From Ktedonobacteraceae bacterium (GTDB lineage: Bacteria; Chloroflexota; Ktedonobacteria; Ktedonobacterales; Ktedonobacteraceae), in assembly GCA_014896635.1 (NCBI GenBank), contig JADBKA010000008.1, positions 1 to 42,232 on the forward strand: DNA of 42,232 nt, written 5' to 3'. Every line of letters begins with the position of its first letter. The stretch's first letter is position 1. Positions 10,849 through 19,237 of the stretch are shown here, piece after piece. Made by a program: the position numbers and the translations under genes. The notes below the pieces were generated by a model, which saw only the letters and a list, made by a program, of their open reading frames with translations, made no database searches and was not told the DNA's origin.

Positions 10849-11972
10849 GCAAAGAAGCTCTGGCGCGCAGACGCGATCTGCGCTGCTTCTGGCCTTCTCT
10901 CCGCTTCACCTTGAACAGGGAGTGTGGAGAGTGGGCCGCTGCTTTTGTTTTCGCCATTCTTTTCATCCTGCTTTCCCTCTGGTTCTCTCGTGTATTGCTC
11001 CTGTAGCTTATTTTCCTGTTCGTTACATTCGTTGTGGGAGAGTTGCGCAGCCGAAGGAGCAGTATCCGGTGATGAGACGGGGGGAAGAGCGTGTTCATCC
11101 TCCTCGCTGGTGGTCTGGAGTATGAGGGGTACAGGCGCAGGAAAGGGGGTGGGAGTCTGTGGCATCTCTGCTGATTCTGGTGCGGAAACCTCACCATCCG
11201 TTTCTGTGTCGTCGCCGGCGTCTCTCGTGGAAATTTCTTCACCGGTGATTTCTTCGGTAGGAAGTGGTGTGATGGCTGGTGGCAGGGGACGAGTGATTCT
11301 GGCGTGCAGGGGGACGGTGATTCTGGGGTGTGGGAGTGGGTTAGTGATTCTGCGAGAGGGGGCAGCAGCTATTTTTGTTGTTTCTTCATCCTCTTCGCTC
11401 ATGAGTTTCTGTAACAGCTCTTCTTCGGTTGCCACACCATGTGTATCAGCCGGCGTGGTGACGATCTCGTGTGGTTCTGTTGAGGCTTGATCCATTGAGT
11501 CGATCCAGTCGTAGGCGCCTTCCAGCGCATGTTCGCACCACCGGCTGTAGCTCTCGCCGATGACGCCCAGTTGTTCGCAGCGTGTAAGCAACTGCAAAGT
11601 GTGATCAAGCCAGATCTCGCCGCGCTCAAGCAGGCGGTCGAGCAGATCGAGGTCATCGACGCCCCTGGCCTGCAACTGCGCCAGTACCGAAAGGGCTAGC
11701 GGGCCTGGCTCGACTTCGCGCATGCGCTGAGCGTTCTCCTCAATTTGCTTTTTGAGCTTTTCGATCCGGTCCTGTAAAGGAGCGAACTGCTGCTGAAGCG
11801 TCCAGATCTGGTAGCTGTGGTAGAACTGTTCGACATCCTCTGGCCGTAGCCGGGCGAAAACCTCACCGGCGGACGGTGAGGCGTGCGGTGAAAGAGACCA
11901 CGACTGTGTGTGGGGGGTGGGCGTATCTGTATGGGTGAGAGAGAGATGGCCGCTGATCTGGGCTTCTTTCAT
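10818..11972 (-). CDS. Proline/glutamate-rich coiled-coil protein with RITxPL repeats
   Basis: No family recognised. The 384-residue protein has a likely coiled coil at about 55-85, a second helical stretch to about 155, then a long low-complexity acidic/proline tail ending in a basic patch (FFARLLAGFRKK). Within the tail are three repeats, RITNPL (208-213), RITVPL (217-222) and RITRPL (225-230), plus a related AITPLP. Each has Thr with Leu at +3, the pattern preferred by many FHA domains when the Thr is phosphorylated. It starts with an ATGA overlap to the upstream gene and closes the cluster that includes fhaA, fhaB and rodA. No signal peptide or membrane segment. A role as FHA-bound scaffold is only an inference. 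Confidence 0.75.
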   Translation of the reverse strand: MKEAQISGHLSLTHTDTPTPHTQSWSLSPHASPSAGEVFARLRPEDVEQFYHSYQIWTLQQQFAPLQDRIEKLKKQIEENAQRMREVEPGPLALSVLAQLQARGVDDLDLLDRLLERGEIWLDHTLQLLTRCEQLGVIGESYSRWCEHALEGAYDWIDSMDQASTEPHEIVTTPADTHGVATEEELLQKLMSEEDEETTKIAAAPSRRITNPLPHPRITVPLHARITRPLPPAITPLPTEEITGEEISTRDAGDDTETDGEVSAPESAEMPQTPTPFPAPVPLILQTTSEEDEHALPPVSSPDTAPSAAQLSHNECNEQENKLQEQYTREPEGKQDEKNGENKSSGPLSTLPVQGEAERRPEAAQIASARQSFFARLLAGFRKK

Positions 11973-12817
11973 GGAATTTTTCCCTGACTTTCTACTTCAG
12001 AAGAGCGATCCTGCTCCGGCTGTTCCGGCTGTTGCGATTCCCGCTGACCCCAGCGCTCGATCCAGCGCTGGACCAGTTTGTTTGTGCGTACGCTCTGCTG
12101 ATCAGTCGGACCTTGAGAAGCAGGGAAGGCATTGCGCAGCCAGGGAGGAAGCGTAAGCTGTGGCGCGCTTTCACCGTGCTCTCCGCCGGGCAGCGCCGGC
12201 CCGGCTGGCGACAGGGGTGCGTCGGGGACGGGTGTGGCTGGCAGTGCAGGCAATGGAATGAGTGAGGAGGGTTTGAACGGTAGATCTTTGGATGCTGGCA
12301 ATTCTAGCGCATAGAAAGCAGGCAGGCTGTTCCAGTCTGGTGGAGGGAATGATGCAGCTTCGGGTCCGCCGGGCGATGCTGTAGGTTCTGAAGTAGTTTG
12401 CCCTGTTTGTAGCGTATTTTCGCCAGCAGCAGATATTGTATCTGTTCTCTCTGTTGCTGGTTCTGCTGGAGTAATCAGATGTGATGCCGATTCTGCTGGT
12501 ACCGCTGGTACCGCTGGTGTCACCGGTGGCAGCGGTCGCTCTGGTATGAGGCGATTTTTTGGCTGCCGCATCTGAGTCATGGACTGCTGTGCATTCTGCC
12601 TGGCGCTCTGTTCCTGCGGCCTCTGTTGCCAGGCTGCCAGTGCCTGGATGATCGGATTGGACGCGCGGGCGCTCTCCTGCTCCAGGAGCCTGGCGCGTTC
12701 CTGAAGGAGCGTCAACTCCTGTTCAAGTTGTGAGAGCTGTGAGCGTAACTGTTGATCAATTGTGCGGTAGTGAAGCCATTGCCTGTACTGGCCCATGTTG
12801 TATTCCTTGACTGCCAT
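11969..12817 (-). CDS. Proline-rich coiled-coil protein of unknown function
   Basis: No family recognised. The 282-residue protein begins with a strong helical, Gln/Leu/Glu-rich coiled coil (about 20-60) and continues as a Pro/Ala/Thr-rich low-complexity region, with a short Trp-containing helical segment near 225-260 (PPWLRNAF and LVQRWIERWGQRE). A GGAAG site lies 5 nt before the ATG at 12817. It overlaps the next gene by 4 nt (ATGA), so the two products are probably made together and may pair through their coiled coils. It has its own promoter (12878-12906) 115 nt after rodA. Cytoplasmic by lack of signal or membrane segments. Confidence 0.75.
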   Translation of the reverse strand: MAVKEYNMGQYRQWLHYRTIDQQLRSQLSQLEQELTLLQERARLLEQESARASNPIIQALAAWQQRPQEQSARQNAQQSMTQMRQPKNRLIPERPLPPVTPAVPAVPAESASHLITPAEPATERTDTISAAGENTLQTGQTTSEPTASPGGPEAASFPPPDWNSLPAFYALELPASKDLPFKPSSLIPLPALPATPVPDAPLSPAGPALPGGEHGESAPQLTLPPWLRNAFPASQGPTDQQSVRTNKLVQRWIERWGQRESQQPEQPEQDRSSEVESQGKIP

Positions 12818-12854
12818 AGTATCTTCCGGCGATTCTGTCCTGTCACAGTATGTT

Positions 12855-12906
12855 CAGGATGACCCATCCTGATGGGCAGTATAGCATGTTAAAGAACAGG
12901 CGGCAA
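12855..12906 (-). promoter_or_regulatory. Promoter and leader hairpin of the coiled-coil gene pair
   Basis: Minus strand TTGCCG (12901-12906), a 17-nt spacer and TATACT (12878-12883) with an extended TGC before the -10. A 7-bp hairpin CAGGATG-ACC-CATCCTG (12855-12871) follows at the start of the leader. It lets the two coiled-coil genes be expressed apart from rodA. Confidence 0.65.
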
Positions 12907-12932
12907 CTTATGGTAGCGTAGTTGATCGTGTG

Positions 12933-14360
12933 CTATGCCATACCATCTCGTTCTATTGCTGTATTGTACGAGATGCGCAGCAGGATGCCGACGATAATAA
13001 AGTTCGCTATCAGCGAACTGCCGCCATAGCTCAGGAAGGGCAGTGGGATACCCGTGAGCGGCATGAATTTCAGATTGCCGGCGCTGATGATCAATGTCTG
13101 GATGGCGAAGATCGAGGTCAGGCCCGCCGCCAGCAGTTGATTGAACGGATCGGTGGCCTCGATAGCGATACGGTAGCCGCGATAGATGATGAGCAGGTAG
13201 AGGCCGATGATAGCGAACAGTCCGACCAGCCCCAGTTCTTCGCCGAGCGCCGTCAGTACCATGTCTGTTGCAATGACCGGTACAAATCCCGGGTGTCCCA
13301 GGCCGAGACCTGCCCCGAAGATGTCCCCGCTGGCAACCGCGATCAGACCCTGGACAACCTGGTAGGCTCCGCCGCCCTGCTGGTAAATCTGTTCACTGGT
13401 CTGGCTCCAGTCAACAACATTGATGCCGACTGTTGCGAAGCGCAGGCGTACATAACCGAGCAGGCTGTAACCAACAAAAGCCAGCAGCGCAAAAGCCAGC
13501 AGGCCGCCGATGGCATAGGCCAGTTTGTTGCTGGCAAGGTAGATCAGGCAGAGAAAGAGGCTATAGATGAGCATAGCCAGGCCCAGGTCGCGTACAACCA
13601 GGAAGATGATTAGCGAGAGGCCAAGCATGGTGAGCAGGGGACCGAGCTGGCGCAGCGGCGGCAGGCGCAGGCGTCCGACGCGCAGGTAGCCCTGCGAGAG
13701 CATTTCGCGGTTCTCGCTGAGGTAGGCTGCGAAGAAGATGACGATGGTGATTTTCAGCAACTCCGAAGGTTGCAGACCAAATGTCCCGATGCTCAGGATG
13801 TCGCGGGTGGGCGCATTGGTGCCGAAGGTGCGCACGCCATTGATGACGCTCGGCAGCACCATGAGAAGACTGGCAGCGACCCAGGTGTATTTATAGCGGC
13901 TCAGGATGCTAATATTGCGCAGAATGAACATGGTCGCCAGGCAGAGCAGCAGGCCGGCGATGACCCAGACCAGTTGTTTAGAACCCAGGGAGGAATCCTT
14001 GATCAACGGCCCCAGGCGGGTAGCCATGATCACGCCGATGCCGCTGAGCAGCCCGACGAGAGGAAGAAGTATCTGATCGGCTTTGCGGAAGAAGATGCTC
14101 AGGATGATATTTATCACCAGCAGCGCCGCGATCAGGCCAAGAATAGGAGTGAGGCCCTGGATGATCGGCAAATTTTTGAGGTCAAGCGACGATTGCGTGT
14201 TGCCGTTCAGCTTTATAATGAGCAACTGCGTCATTGCCAGCAGGAGCAACAGAAAAGGGATGATCAGTAACCCCAACTCTCGCCAGCGATAGCGTTTGCC
14301 GATGCCGGACGATGCTGATGAATGTGCCGACATTGATGAACGTACTGGTGTACTTGCCAT
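12933..14360 (-). CDS. rodA: RodA/FtsW-family (SEDS) peptidoglycan glycosyltransferase
   Basis: SEDS proteins polymerise lipid II into glycan strands in the membrane, normally with a class B penicillin-binding protein. The 475-residue protein has a cytoplasmic Ser-rich N-terminus (about 30 residues) and roughly ten or more hydrophobic segments. The family signature GIPLPFLSYGGSS lies near residues 435-450, with LGEELGLVG near 375 and the PSELLK motif near 195. The large size and the position next to two FHA genes match actinobacterial RodA of the fhaA-fhaB-rodA-pbpA-pknAB cluster; here pbpA, the kinases and the phosphatase are missing. FtsW cannot be excluded. An AGGAGG site stands 11 nt before the ATG. 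It follows fhaB by 65 nt. Confidence 0.88.
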   Translation of the reverse strand: MASTPVRSSMSAHSSASSGIGKRYRWRELGLLIIPFLLLLLAMTQLLIIKLNGNTQSSLDLKNLPIIQGLTPILGLIAALLVINIILSIFFRKADQILLPLVGLLSGIGVIMATRLGPLIKDSSLGSKQLVWVIAGLLLCLATMFILRNISILSRYKYTWVAASLLMVLPSVINGVRTFGTNAPTRDILSIGTFGLQPSELLKITIVIFFAAYLSENREMLSQGYLRVGRLRLPPLRQLGPLLTMLGLSLIIFLVVRDLGLAMLIYSLFLCLIYLASNKLAYAIGGLLAFALLAFVGYSLLGYVRLRFATVGINVVDWSQTSEQIYQQGGGAYQVVQGLIAVASGDIFGAGLGLGHPGFVPVIATDMVLTALGEELGLVGLFAIIGLYLLIIYRGYRIAIEATDPFNQLLAAGLTSIFAIQTLIISAGNLKFMPLTGIPLPFLSYGGSSLIANFIIVGILLRISYNTAIERDGMA

Positions 14361-14425
14361 AGAGTAGCAATCCTCCTGAGCAGCCCGGCCATTGAACCGT
14401 GATCGAGCGTGGCCGGTGGTTGTTT

Positions 14426-14890
14426 TTATTGCGTCAGTTTAAACTGAATGTAGCCAACACGGACAATATCGCCTGGACGCGCCTGAAGCGGCTCGTATGC
14501 CGGCTGGTTGTTGACGTAGGTGCCGTTCGTGCTGCCGGCATCTTGCACATACCAGAGGCCGTTGCGGTACCACAACCTGCTGTGCTCGGCGGAGATAAAG
14601 TTGTCAGGCAAAGTGATGGTATTGGTCGGGCCTCGTCCGATAGTGGTTTGTGGCGCCAGGTCGAAGCTCGTGCCGGGCAGGATGGAAGCGGGACCGCTGT
14701 CTACCACTACCAGGTGGCCTACAACCGGCGGAATCTTGCTGCTGATATCTGCGCTGGCCGCTGCCGTTCTGCGCAGATCGCGGGTAATGGCGATGACCAC
14801 CTGCATCAGGAAGAGGTAGAGCAGTACAACGAATAGAATGCGTAATATTAAAAGGAATGAGTCAATTGATGGCATACGGCCCGATCTCAC
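14426..14890 (-). CDS. Membrane-anchored FHA domain protein (FhaB-like)
   Basis: FHA domains bind phosphothreonine peptides. The 154-residue protein has one transmembrane segment (about 12-33) and then a C-terminal FHA domain (about 75-154) with the signature elements TIGRGPTNTI, SAEHSRL and DAGSTNGTYVNN, all key residues present. The overall layout is that of FhaB/FipA of actinobacteria, a partner of wall synthesis machinery. The start is uncertain: a GTG at 14890 overlaps the fhaA stop (GTGA), and an ATG at 14875 is the alternative. It lies between fhaA and rodA in one operon. Its natural ligands would be threonine-phosphorylated membrane or wall proteins; no kinase gene is in the window. 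Confidence 0.87.
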   Translation of the reverse strand: MRSGRMPSIDSFLLILRILFVVLLYLFLMQVVIAITRDLRRTAAASADISSKIPPVVGHLVVVDSGPASILPGTSFDLAPQTTIGRGPTNTITLPDNFISAEHSRLWYRNGLWYVQDAGSTNGTYVNNQPAYEPLQARPGDIVRVGYIQFKLTQ

Positions 14891-15741
14891 CTTCGTTCAA
14901 AGTAAAAATCATAGCTGCCAATCGTAAAGCGGTCGCCATTGCGCAGCACATGCTGGCGCATATGCGGTGTATTATTAATGGTAATCCCGTTGGTGCTGCC
15001 GAGGTCGAAGATGACGAACTGGCCGTCCGGTTGATATTTGATTTGAGCATGATAGCGTGAGACTCGTTTGTCCTCGACAATGATATCGTTACTGAGCTGG
15101 CGACCGATGTTGACGAGTGATTTTTCGATGCGGTAGACCTGCTGTCCGCCCTGGGGCAGGAGAATGGTCAGCCAGGCCGGTGGTAGTTGCACGGCGACCG
15201 GTGGCAGGCCAGCGGAAGGGCCGCTCCCTGGATAGGCCCCCGGGTAGGCAGGGAATCCGCCTGAGCCGCCCGGCAGTGGCGCCGGCATCTGTGCGCGCAG
15301 TTGCTCAAGCTGCTCGGCGCTGAGCGCCTGGGTTTCCATTATGCCTCCCTCTCCCCCTTGCCCGCCCATTTCCGTTTCGATGCGCACCTGTCCTGGCCGC
15401 AGGTCACTTTGCCCGTGCAGGCGAATAACCGGCATGGCGCGCAGAGTATAGCGTCGGTGGCGCGCGAACTCAACCAGGTTGTTCTGCCAGTCGCGCACCA
15501 GCACAGCTTGCCCGGCGGCAATTTGCTGGTGATCTTTGATGCTCAGGTAGACGTCATACACGGTTGGCGCCAGCCGGCGTCCCTCGCTTTGCAGCAGGGT
15601 ATTGTCGTCCATCGCGTTCTCTAACTTGCGCATCAATTCGACCGGCTCCAGGCGTGCCGGGAAGAGCCAGGCGAATGGCCCTTCTACCAGGCGCTGCATA
15701 AACGCTTCAAATTTTGATAATGGGTTCTGGCGAGCTTTCAA
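14887..15741 (-). CDS. DUF3662 and FHA domain protein (FhaA-like)
   Basis: It has an N-terminal DUF3662 domain (about 5-120; begins KFEAFMQRLVEGPFAW, with RRLAPTVYDVYLS), a proline/glycine linker and a C-terminal FHA domain (about 205-284) with NIGRQLSNDI, VSRYHAQI and GSTNGITINN. In mycobacteria the homologue FhaA regulates peptidoglycan synthesis by binding phosphorylated MviN. The start is a TTG at 15741 with a strong AGGAGG 8 nt upstream; no better in-frame ATG exists. Only 4 nt separate it from the ribF stop, so it is read with the translation operon upstream, and it overlaps fhaB by 4 nt. Identification by domain order is confident; its partner here is unknown. Confidence 0.9.
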   Translation of the reverse strand: MKARQNPLSKFEAFMQRLVEGPFAWLFPARLEPVELMRKLENAMDDNTLLQSEGRRLAPTVYDVYLSIKDHQQIAAGQAVLVRDWQNNLVEFARHRRYTLRAMPVIRLHGQSDLRPGQVRIETEMGGQGGEGGIMETQALSAEQLEQLRAQMPAPLPGGSGGFPAYPGAYPGSGPSAGLPPVAVQLPPAWLTILLPQGGQQVYRIEKSLVNIGRQLSNDIIVEDKRVSRYHAQIKYQPDGQFVIFDLGSTNGITINNTPHMRQHVLRNGDRFTIGSYDFYFERR

Positions 15742-15745
15742 TTGC

Positions 15746-16753
15746 TCACCCTCCTGACATTGATAAAATCTGGCGTGCCTGTTGCACGTCAGCAGTAATC
15801 TGCGCTTTCAATGCATCAATGCCCGAAAATCTCTGCTCGCCTCTTAGACGAGCGATCAGTTCAATGGTGATCAATTGTTCATACAGGTCGAGATCAACGT
15901 CCAGTACATGGGCTTCAACTACACGTTCTCGTCCGTTAAACGTTGGGCGTACACCAATGTTGACTACACCATTATAGACGGTAGAGTGCAAGGACGAGTC
16001 ACGCGGGGGCGCGGCATCCTCAGCGGGCCTGCCGGAGCTTGCGGGTGTATCGAGCTGGCCGGGGATGCCAGGCACGAGGATGCGAGCGGCGTAGACTCCG
16101 TCTGCCGGCAGGAGGCGGTGCTCGTCAGGCCGGATATTGGCGGTCGGAAAACCGAGCAGCCTGCCGCGCCGGTCCCCATGTATCACCATGCCGCTGAAGA
16201 GCAGAGGATGGCCGAGCAGTTCATTGGCCTCGGTGATACTGCCCTCGCTGACCAGTGCGCGGATGCGTGTGCTGCTGATGCGGCTGTGTTCTGCCTCTTC
16301 TAGAGAGACCGTGTGTATCTGGATCTGATGCTGCCGGCCATAGTGCTCAAGGAAGGCAACATCGCCCTTACGGTTATGGCCGAGGCTGAAGTTTGCGCCT
16401 ACCACCAGTCCTTTCAGGTCAAAACGCGCGCGCAGGGTGTCCAGAAACGCTTCAGCCGTCATGGCGGCAACCTGTGGTGTAAAAGAAATGACGATAGAGT
16501 CAGCGACTCCGCCATATGTTCTGGCGAGGGCCAGCTTCTCTTCTGTTGTGGTTAGATAGCGCACGAAGAGGTCAGGCCGCACGACCATCAGGGTATGCGG
16601 CTGGAACGTGACAATGGCAGGGACACAATTCAGGGCGCGGGCCATTGTGCGCAGTTCGTGCAGCAAGCGTTGATGTCCTTTATGGATACCATCGAAGTTG
16701 CCGATGGTGAGCACTACAGGTGTGTGAGCTGCCAGCGTTGTTATGTATTCCAT
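15746..16753 (-). CDS. ribF: Bifunctional riboflavin kinase/FAD synthetase
   Basis: It phosphorylates riboflavin to FMN and adenylates FMN to FAD. Domains: N-terminal FMN adenylyltransferase with GNFDGIHKGHQ (17-27) and ISSTRIR (about 163-169), then C-terminal riboflavin kinase with GRLLGFPTANI, PADGVYAARI and NIGVRPTFNG. An insert of about 30 residues rich in Pro, Ala and Ser lies inside the kinase domain between the ARI strand and the NIGVRPTF motif and is unusual. The ATG at 16753 lacks a strong ribosome site; GAGAG lies in the 3' arm of a small hairpin (16763-16777). It follows truB by about 100 nt, which hold a possible extended -10, and precedes fhaA by 4 nt. Confidence 0.95.
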   Translation of the reverse strand: MEYITTLAAHTPVVLTIGNFDGIHKGHQRLLHELRTMARALNCVPAIVTFQPHTLMVVRPDLFVRYLTTTEEKLALARTYGGVADSIVISFTPQVAAMTAEAFLDTLRARFDLKGLVVGANFSLGHNRKGDVAFLEHYGRQHQIQIHTVSLEEAEHSRISSTRIRALVSEGSITEANELLGHPLLFSGMVIHGDRRGRLLGFPTANIRPDEHRLLPADGVYAARILVPGIPGQLDTPASSGRPAEDAAPPRDSSLHSTVYNGVVNIGVRPTFNGRERVVEAHVLDVDLDLYEQLITIELIARLRGEQRFSGIDALKAQITADVQQARQILSMSGG

Positions 16754-16762
16754 AAGTCATCT

Positions 16763-16777
16763 CTCTCTTTTCGAGAG
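16763..16777 (-). promoter_or_regulatory. Small hairpin over the ribF ribosome site
   Basis: Minus strand CTCTC-GAAAA-GAGAG forms a 5-bp hairpin whose 3' arm is the only purine-rich ribosome-site candidate before the ribF ATG (9-13 nt away). It could lower or tune ribF translation. The stem is short, so this is weak. Confidence 0.3.
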
Positions 16778-16854
16778 GAGTCTCTTTGTTATTATTCCTC
16801 GACTATAGTATCACAGACCTTGCTTGTGGGGAAGTCCCCGCATTACGTGTATGG

Positions 16855-17760
16855 TCACGAGCATAGGTTAAAGACTTTGATGGGCCGCCAGAGTTGCTGC
16901 TGACTCTCCCGGCTGGCGATAGCGATAAATTGCCCGCTGGCATTATAAATACGGGCCAGGTGCTTGCCGGGTTGTAACGGCACCTGTATGTTATCTGGGG
17001 TGCGAAAAGCATTGCCGTGCAGGACACGCTCCGCTGTCTGTTCGTCAAGATGCAGTGCCGGGTAGTGCTGGAGCGCGCTATCCGGCGGAAAGACATAGTT
17101 GCCGATGGTATGGTGAGTGAAGGCTTCCTCAAGTTGCTCAAGGGTGATGCTGTCGGCCAGCGTGAAGGGACCACTGCGTGTGCGAACGAGCGCGCTGAGG
17201 TGTGCGCCGCAGCCCAGGCGCTCGCCCAGATCATAGGCGAGCGAGCGAATATAGGTACCTTTGCTGCACGCGATATCCAGCGTCAGGCGTGGGGCATGCC
17301 AGTCGATGATGTACAGGCGTTCAATCTCGATGGGACGTGCTTGCAGGCTGACCTCTGTGCCGGCTCTGGCGAGTTTGTAGGCCGGCTGGCCCTGGAGTTT
17401 GATAGCGGAGAAGCGCGGCGGGACCTGCAACTGTGGACCGAGAAAATGCTGCAACTCTGCCTCGATGTGTTCTCTGTTGAGTTTGCTGCTATCTGCCGTG
17501 CGGATAACAGTTCCCTCGGCATCGCCTGTGTCGGTGACGACGCCGAACGTGATTTCTGCGCGGTAAGCTTTGCCGCTATCGCTGAGGTATTCGGCAACAC
17601 GGGTGGCCTGGCCGAGGCAAACTGGCAGAACGCCGCTGGCGGCGGGATCGAGCGTGCCGGCATGTCCAACACGCCGCTGTTTGAGCACGCGGCGCACGCG
17701 GGCGACGACGTCGTGGGAAGTCATGCCTGTCGCTTTATTGATTACCAGAATGCCATCCAT
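16855..17760 (-). CDS. truB: tRNA pseudouridine(55) synthase
   Basis: It makes pseudouridine 55 in the T-loop of tRNAs. The catalytic Asp is at residue 38 in GHAGTLDPAASGVLP; K(A/P)TGMTSHDVV at 9-19 and the KGTYIRSLAYDLG stretch are typical, and a C-terminal PUA-like part follows. Start: the conventional ATG at 17760 (MDGILVINK) is used; a GTG at 17772 adds four residues but lies only 1 nt from the AGGAGG site, while the ATG is 13 nt away, so the start is uncertain by four codons. 301 residues, normal length. It follows nrnA by 17 nt and is followed by ribF, the usual truB-ribF order. Confidence 0.94.
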   Translation of the reverse strand: MDGILVINKATGMTSHDVVARVRRVLKQRRVGHAGTLDPAASGVLPVCLGQATRVAEYLSDSGKAYRAEITFGVVTDTGDAEGTVIRTADSSKLNREHIEAELQHFLGPQLQVPPRFSAIKLQGQPAYKLARAGTEVSLQARPIEIERLYIIDWHAPRLTLDIACSKGTYIRSLAYDLGERLGCGAHLSALVRTRSGPFTLADSITLEQLEEAFTHHTIGNYVFPPDSALQHYPALHLDEQTAERVLHGNAFRTPDNIQVPLQPGKHLARIYNASGQFIAIASRESQQQLWRPIKVFNLCS

Positions 17761-17777
17761 CGCGCTATTCACTCCTC

Positions 17778-18809
17778 CTACCCCTTATTCAACTCTTGTT
17801 CCAGCGCCATGATTACGACGCGCATCGCCTCTTCGAGAGGCAGATTAATGGTAGCCCCGGCAGCGCGTGCGTGGCCGCCGCCGCCGAAGCGCATGCAGAT
17901 CTCTGCTGCGTTATAGGGTGCCTCGGTGCGCAGACTGAGGCGTGTTTGCTGTGGCTCCCCGTAGTTTTTGAAGAAAGCGGCGATCTGCACACCTTCGATA
18001 TCCCGCAGCATGCCTGAGAAATTGCCGTCGATGCTGGCATCAGCCCCGGTAGCGGCCAGCGTCTCGCTGGTAGCGTAGGACCAGATGAGGCGCCCATTGC
18101 AGGCGGTGTGTGCATTATTGATGATGGCCGCTTCAAAGCGCGCGGATGTCAGGGAACGTACGCGGTAGATCGGCCTGACGATAGTTTCGGCGACGGCCCC
18201 GGCGCGCAGCAGGACAGCAGCGGCCTCCATTGTGCGCGCGGTTGTGCTGGTATACTGGAACGATCCGGTATCGGTAATCATGCCCGTCAGCAAGCAGATG
18301 GCAGCGTCTCTGCTGAGAGGCAGTCCTGCCTGCTGCTGGAAGAGAACCAGGAGTTCGGCAGTGGCTGCGGCGCTGGTTTCGATGATGTTGACCTGTCCAC
18401 AGCCCTGGCTGCTGACATGATGGTCAATATTAATGATCGGGATGCGTTCGAGGAACGTGCGGTGCTGCTGGTAAAGCGAGCCGAAGCGTTCCAGTTCGCC
18501 GGCATCGAGGGCGATAACCAGGTCGAAGTTTTCGTCACCCAGCGAAGTTTGCAGCATTGGCAGGCCAGGCAGAAACGAAAAAGCGGCAGGAGCCGGATCG
18601 GCGCAAGCAGGAACGCAGTATTTCCCTGTCTGGCAGAGAATGTGGGCCAGACCCAGTGCTGAGCCGAGGCAATCCCCGTCAGGATGCTCATGCGCGAGCA
18701 GGGCAATACGCTGAGCCGGCGTAATCAGCGTCATTGCCTGCTCGACAAGCAAAGGATCTAACTGCTGGTTGAGTGCGGTACGCTGTGCAGGATAACTATT
18801 GTTGCTCAT
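17778..18809 (-). CDS. nrnA: DHH-family phosphoesterase (NrnA-type oligoribonuclease/pAp phosphatase)
   Basis: NrnA degrades short RNA oligomers and dephosphorylates pAp; relatives also hydrolyse cyclic-di-nucleotides. The metal-binding motifs are intact: LLAHEHPDGDCLGSA near residues 37-51, ALDAGELERFG, INIDHHVS (the DHH), and the DHHA1 glycine motif GGGGHARAAGATI at the C-terminus. 343 residues, slightly longer than usual. The ATG at 18809 overlaps the rbfA stop (ATGA) and GAGG lies upstream. The place between rbfA and truB is conserved in many Gram-positive-like operons. The family call is secure; the exact substrate is inferred from synteny. Confidence 0.9.
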   Translation of the reverse strand: MSNNSYPAQRTALNQQLDPLLVEQAMTLITPAQRIALLAHEHPDGDCLGSALGLAHILCQTGKYCVPACADPAPAAFSFLPGLPMLQTSLGDENFDLVIALDAGELERFGSLYQQHRTFLERIPIINIDHHVSSQGCGQVNIIETSAAATAELLVLFQQQAGLPLSRDAAICLLTGMITDTGSFQYTSTTARTMEAAAVLLRAGAVAETIVRPIYRVRSLTSARFEAAIINNAHTACNGRLIWSYATSETLAATGADASIDGNFSGMLRDIEGVQIAAFFKNYGEPQQTRLSLRTEAPYNAAEICMRFGGGGHARAAGATINLPLEEAMRVVIMALEQELNKG

Positions 18810-19186
18810 TCGACCTCAGGTGGCTGCTGTTTTCTCTGTTCCTCCTCCTCGATCTGGCGGATCAGGGTGAGGATGCGAGATCCCTCTTCGATAGAGGGAT
18901 CTAATTTAAAGACGATTTCCGGCATGTAACGTAAAGTGATACGCGAAGCGAGTTCGTGGCGCAGGAAGCCGCTGGCATGTTGCAGCGCCTTCATGGTGGC
19001 GCTGCGCTCCTCGTTGCTACCCATGACGCTCACATAGATTTTGGCATGGCGGAGATCGCCGCTGACCTCGACGCGCGTGATACTGGCGAAGCCCACACGT
19101 GGATCTTTCATACGTGTGCGCAGCAGGTCGCTCAGTTCAACGGCGATGAGTTCTGCCAGTCTGGCCTGTCGATACTGGTGTGACAT
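18806..19186 (-). CDS. rbfA: 30S ribosome-binding factor RbfA
   Basis: A small KH-fold protein that helps mature the 5' end of 16S rRNA and 30S subunits. 126 residues. It begins YRQARLAELIAVELSDLL and contains the family patterns DPRVGFASITRVEVSGDLRHAKIYVSV and LRYMPEIVFKLDPSIEEGSRI, followed by a charged tail (EEEEQRKQQPPEVE). GAGG stands 6 nt before the ATG. It lies 51 nt after infB and overlaps nrnA by 4 nt, the standard order. Confidence 0.95.
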   Translation of the reverse strand: MSHQYRQARLAELIAVELSDLLRTRMKDPRVGFASITRVEVSGDLRHAKIYVSVMGSNEERSATMKALQHASGFLRHELASRITLRYMPEIVFKLDPSIEEGSRILTLIRQIEEEEQRKQQPPEVE

Positions 19187-19237
19187 GGTTTTCCTCTTCT
19201 TCCCCTGGACTCCATGTTATGCCTCACCCCCGGCGCT

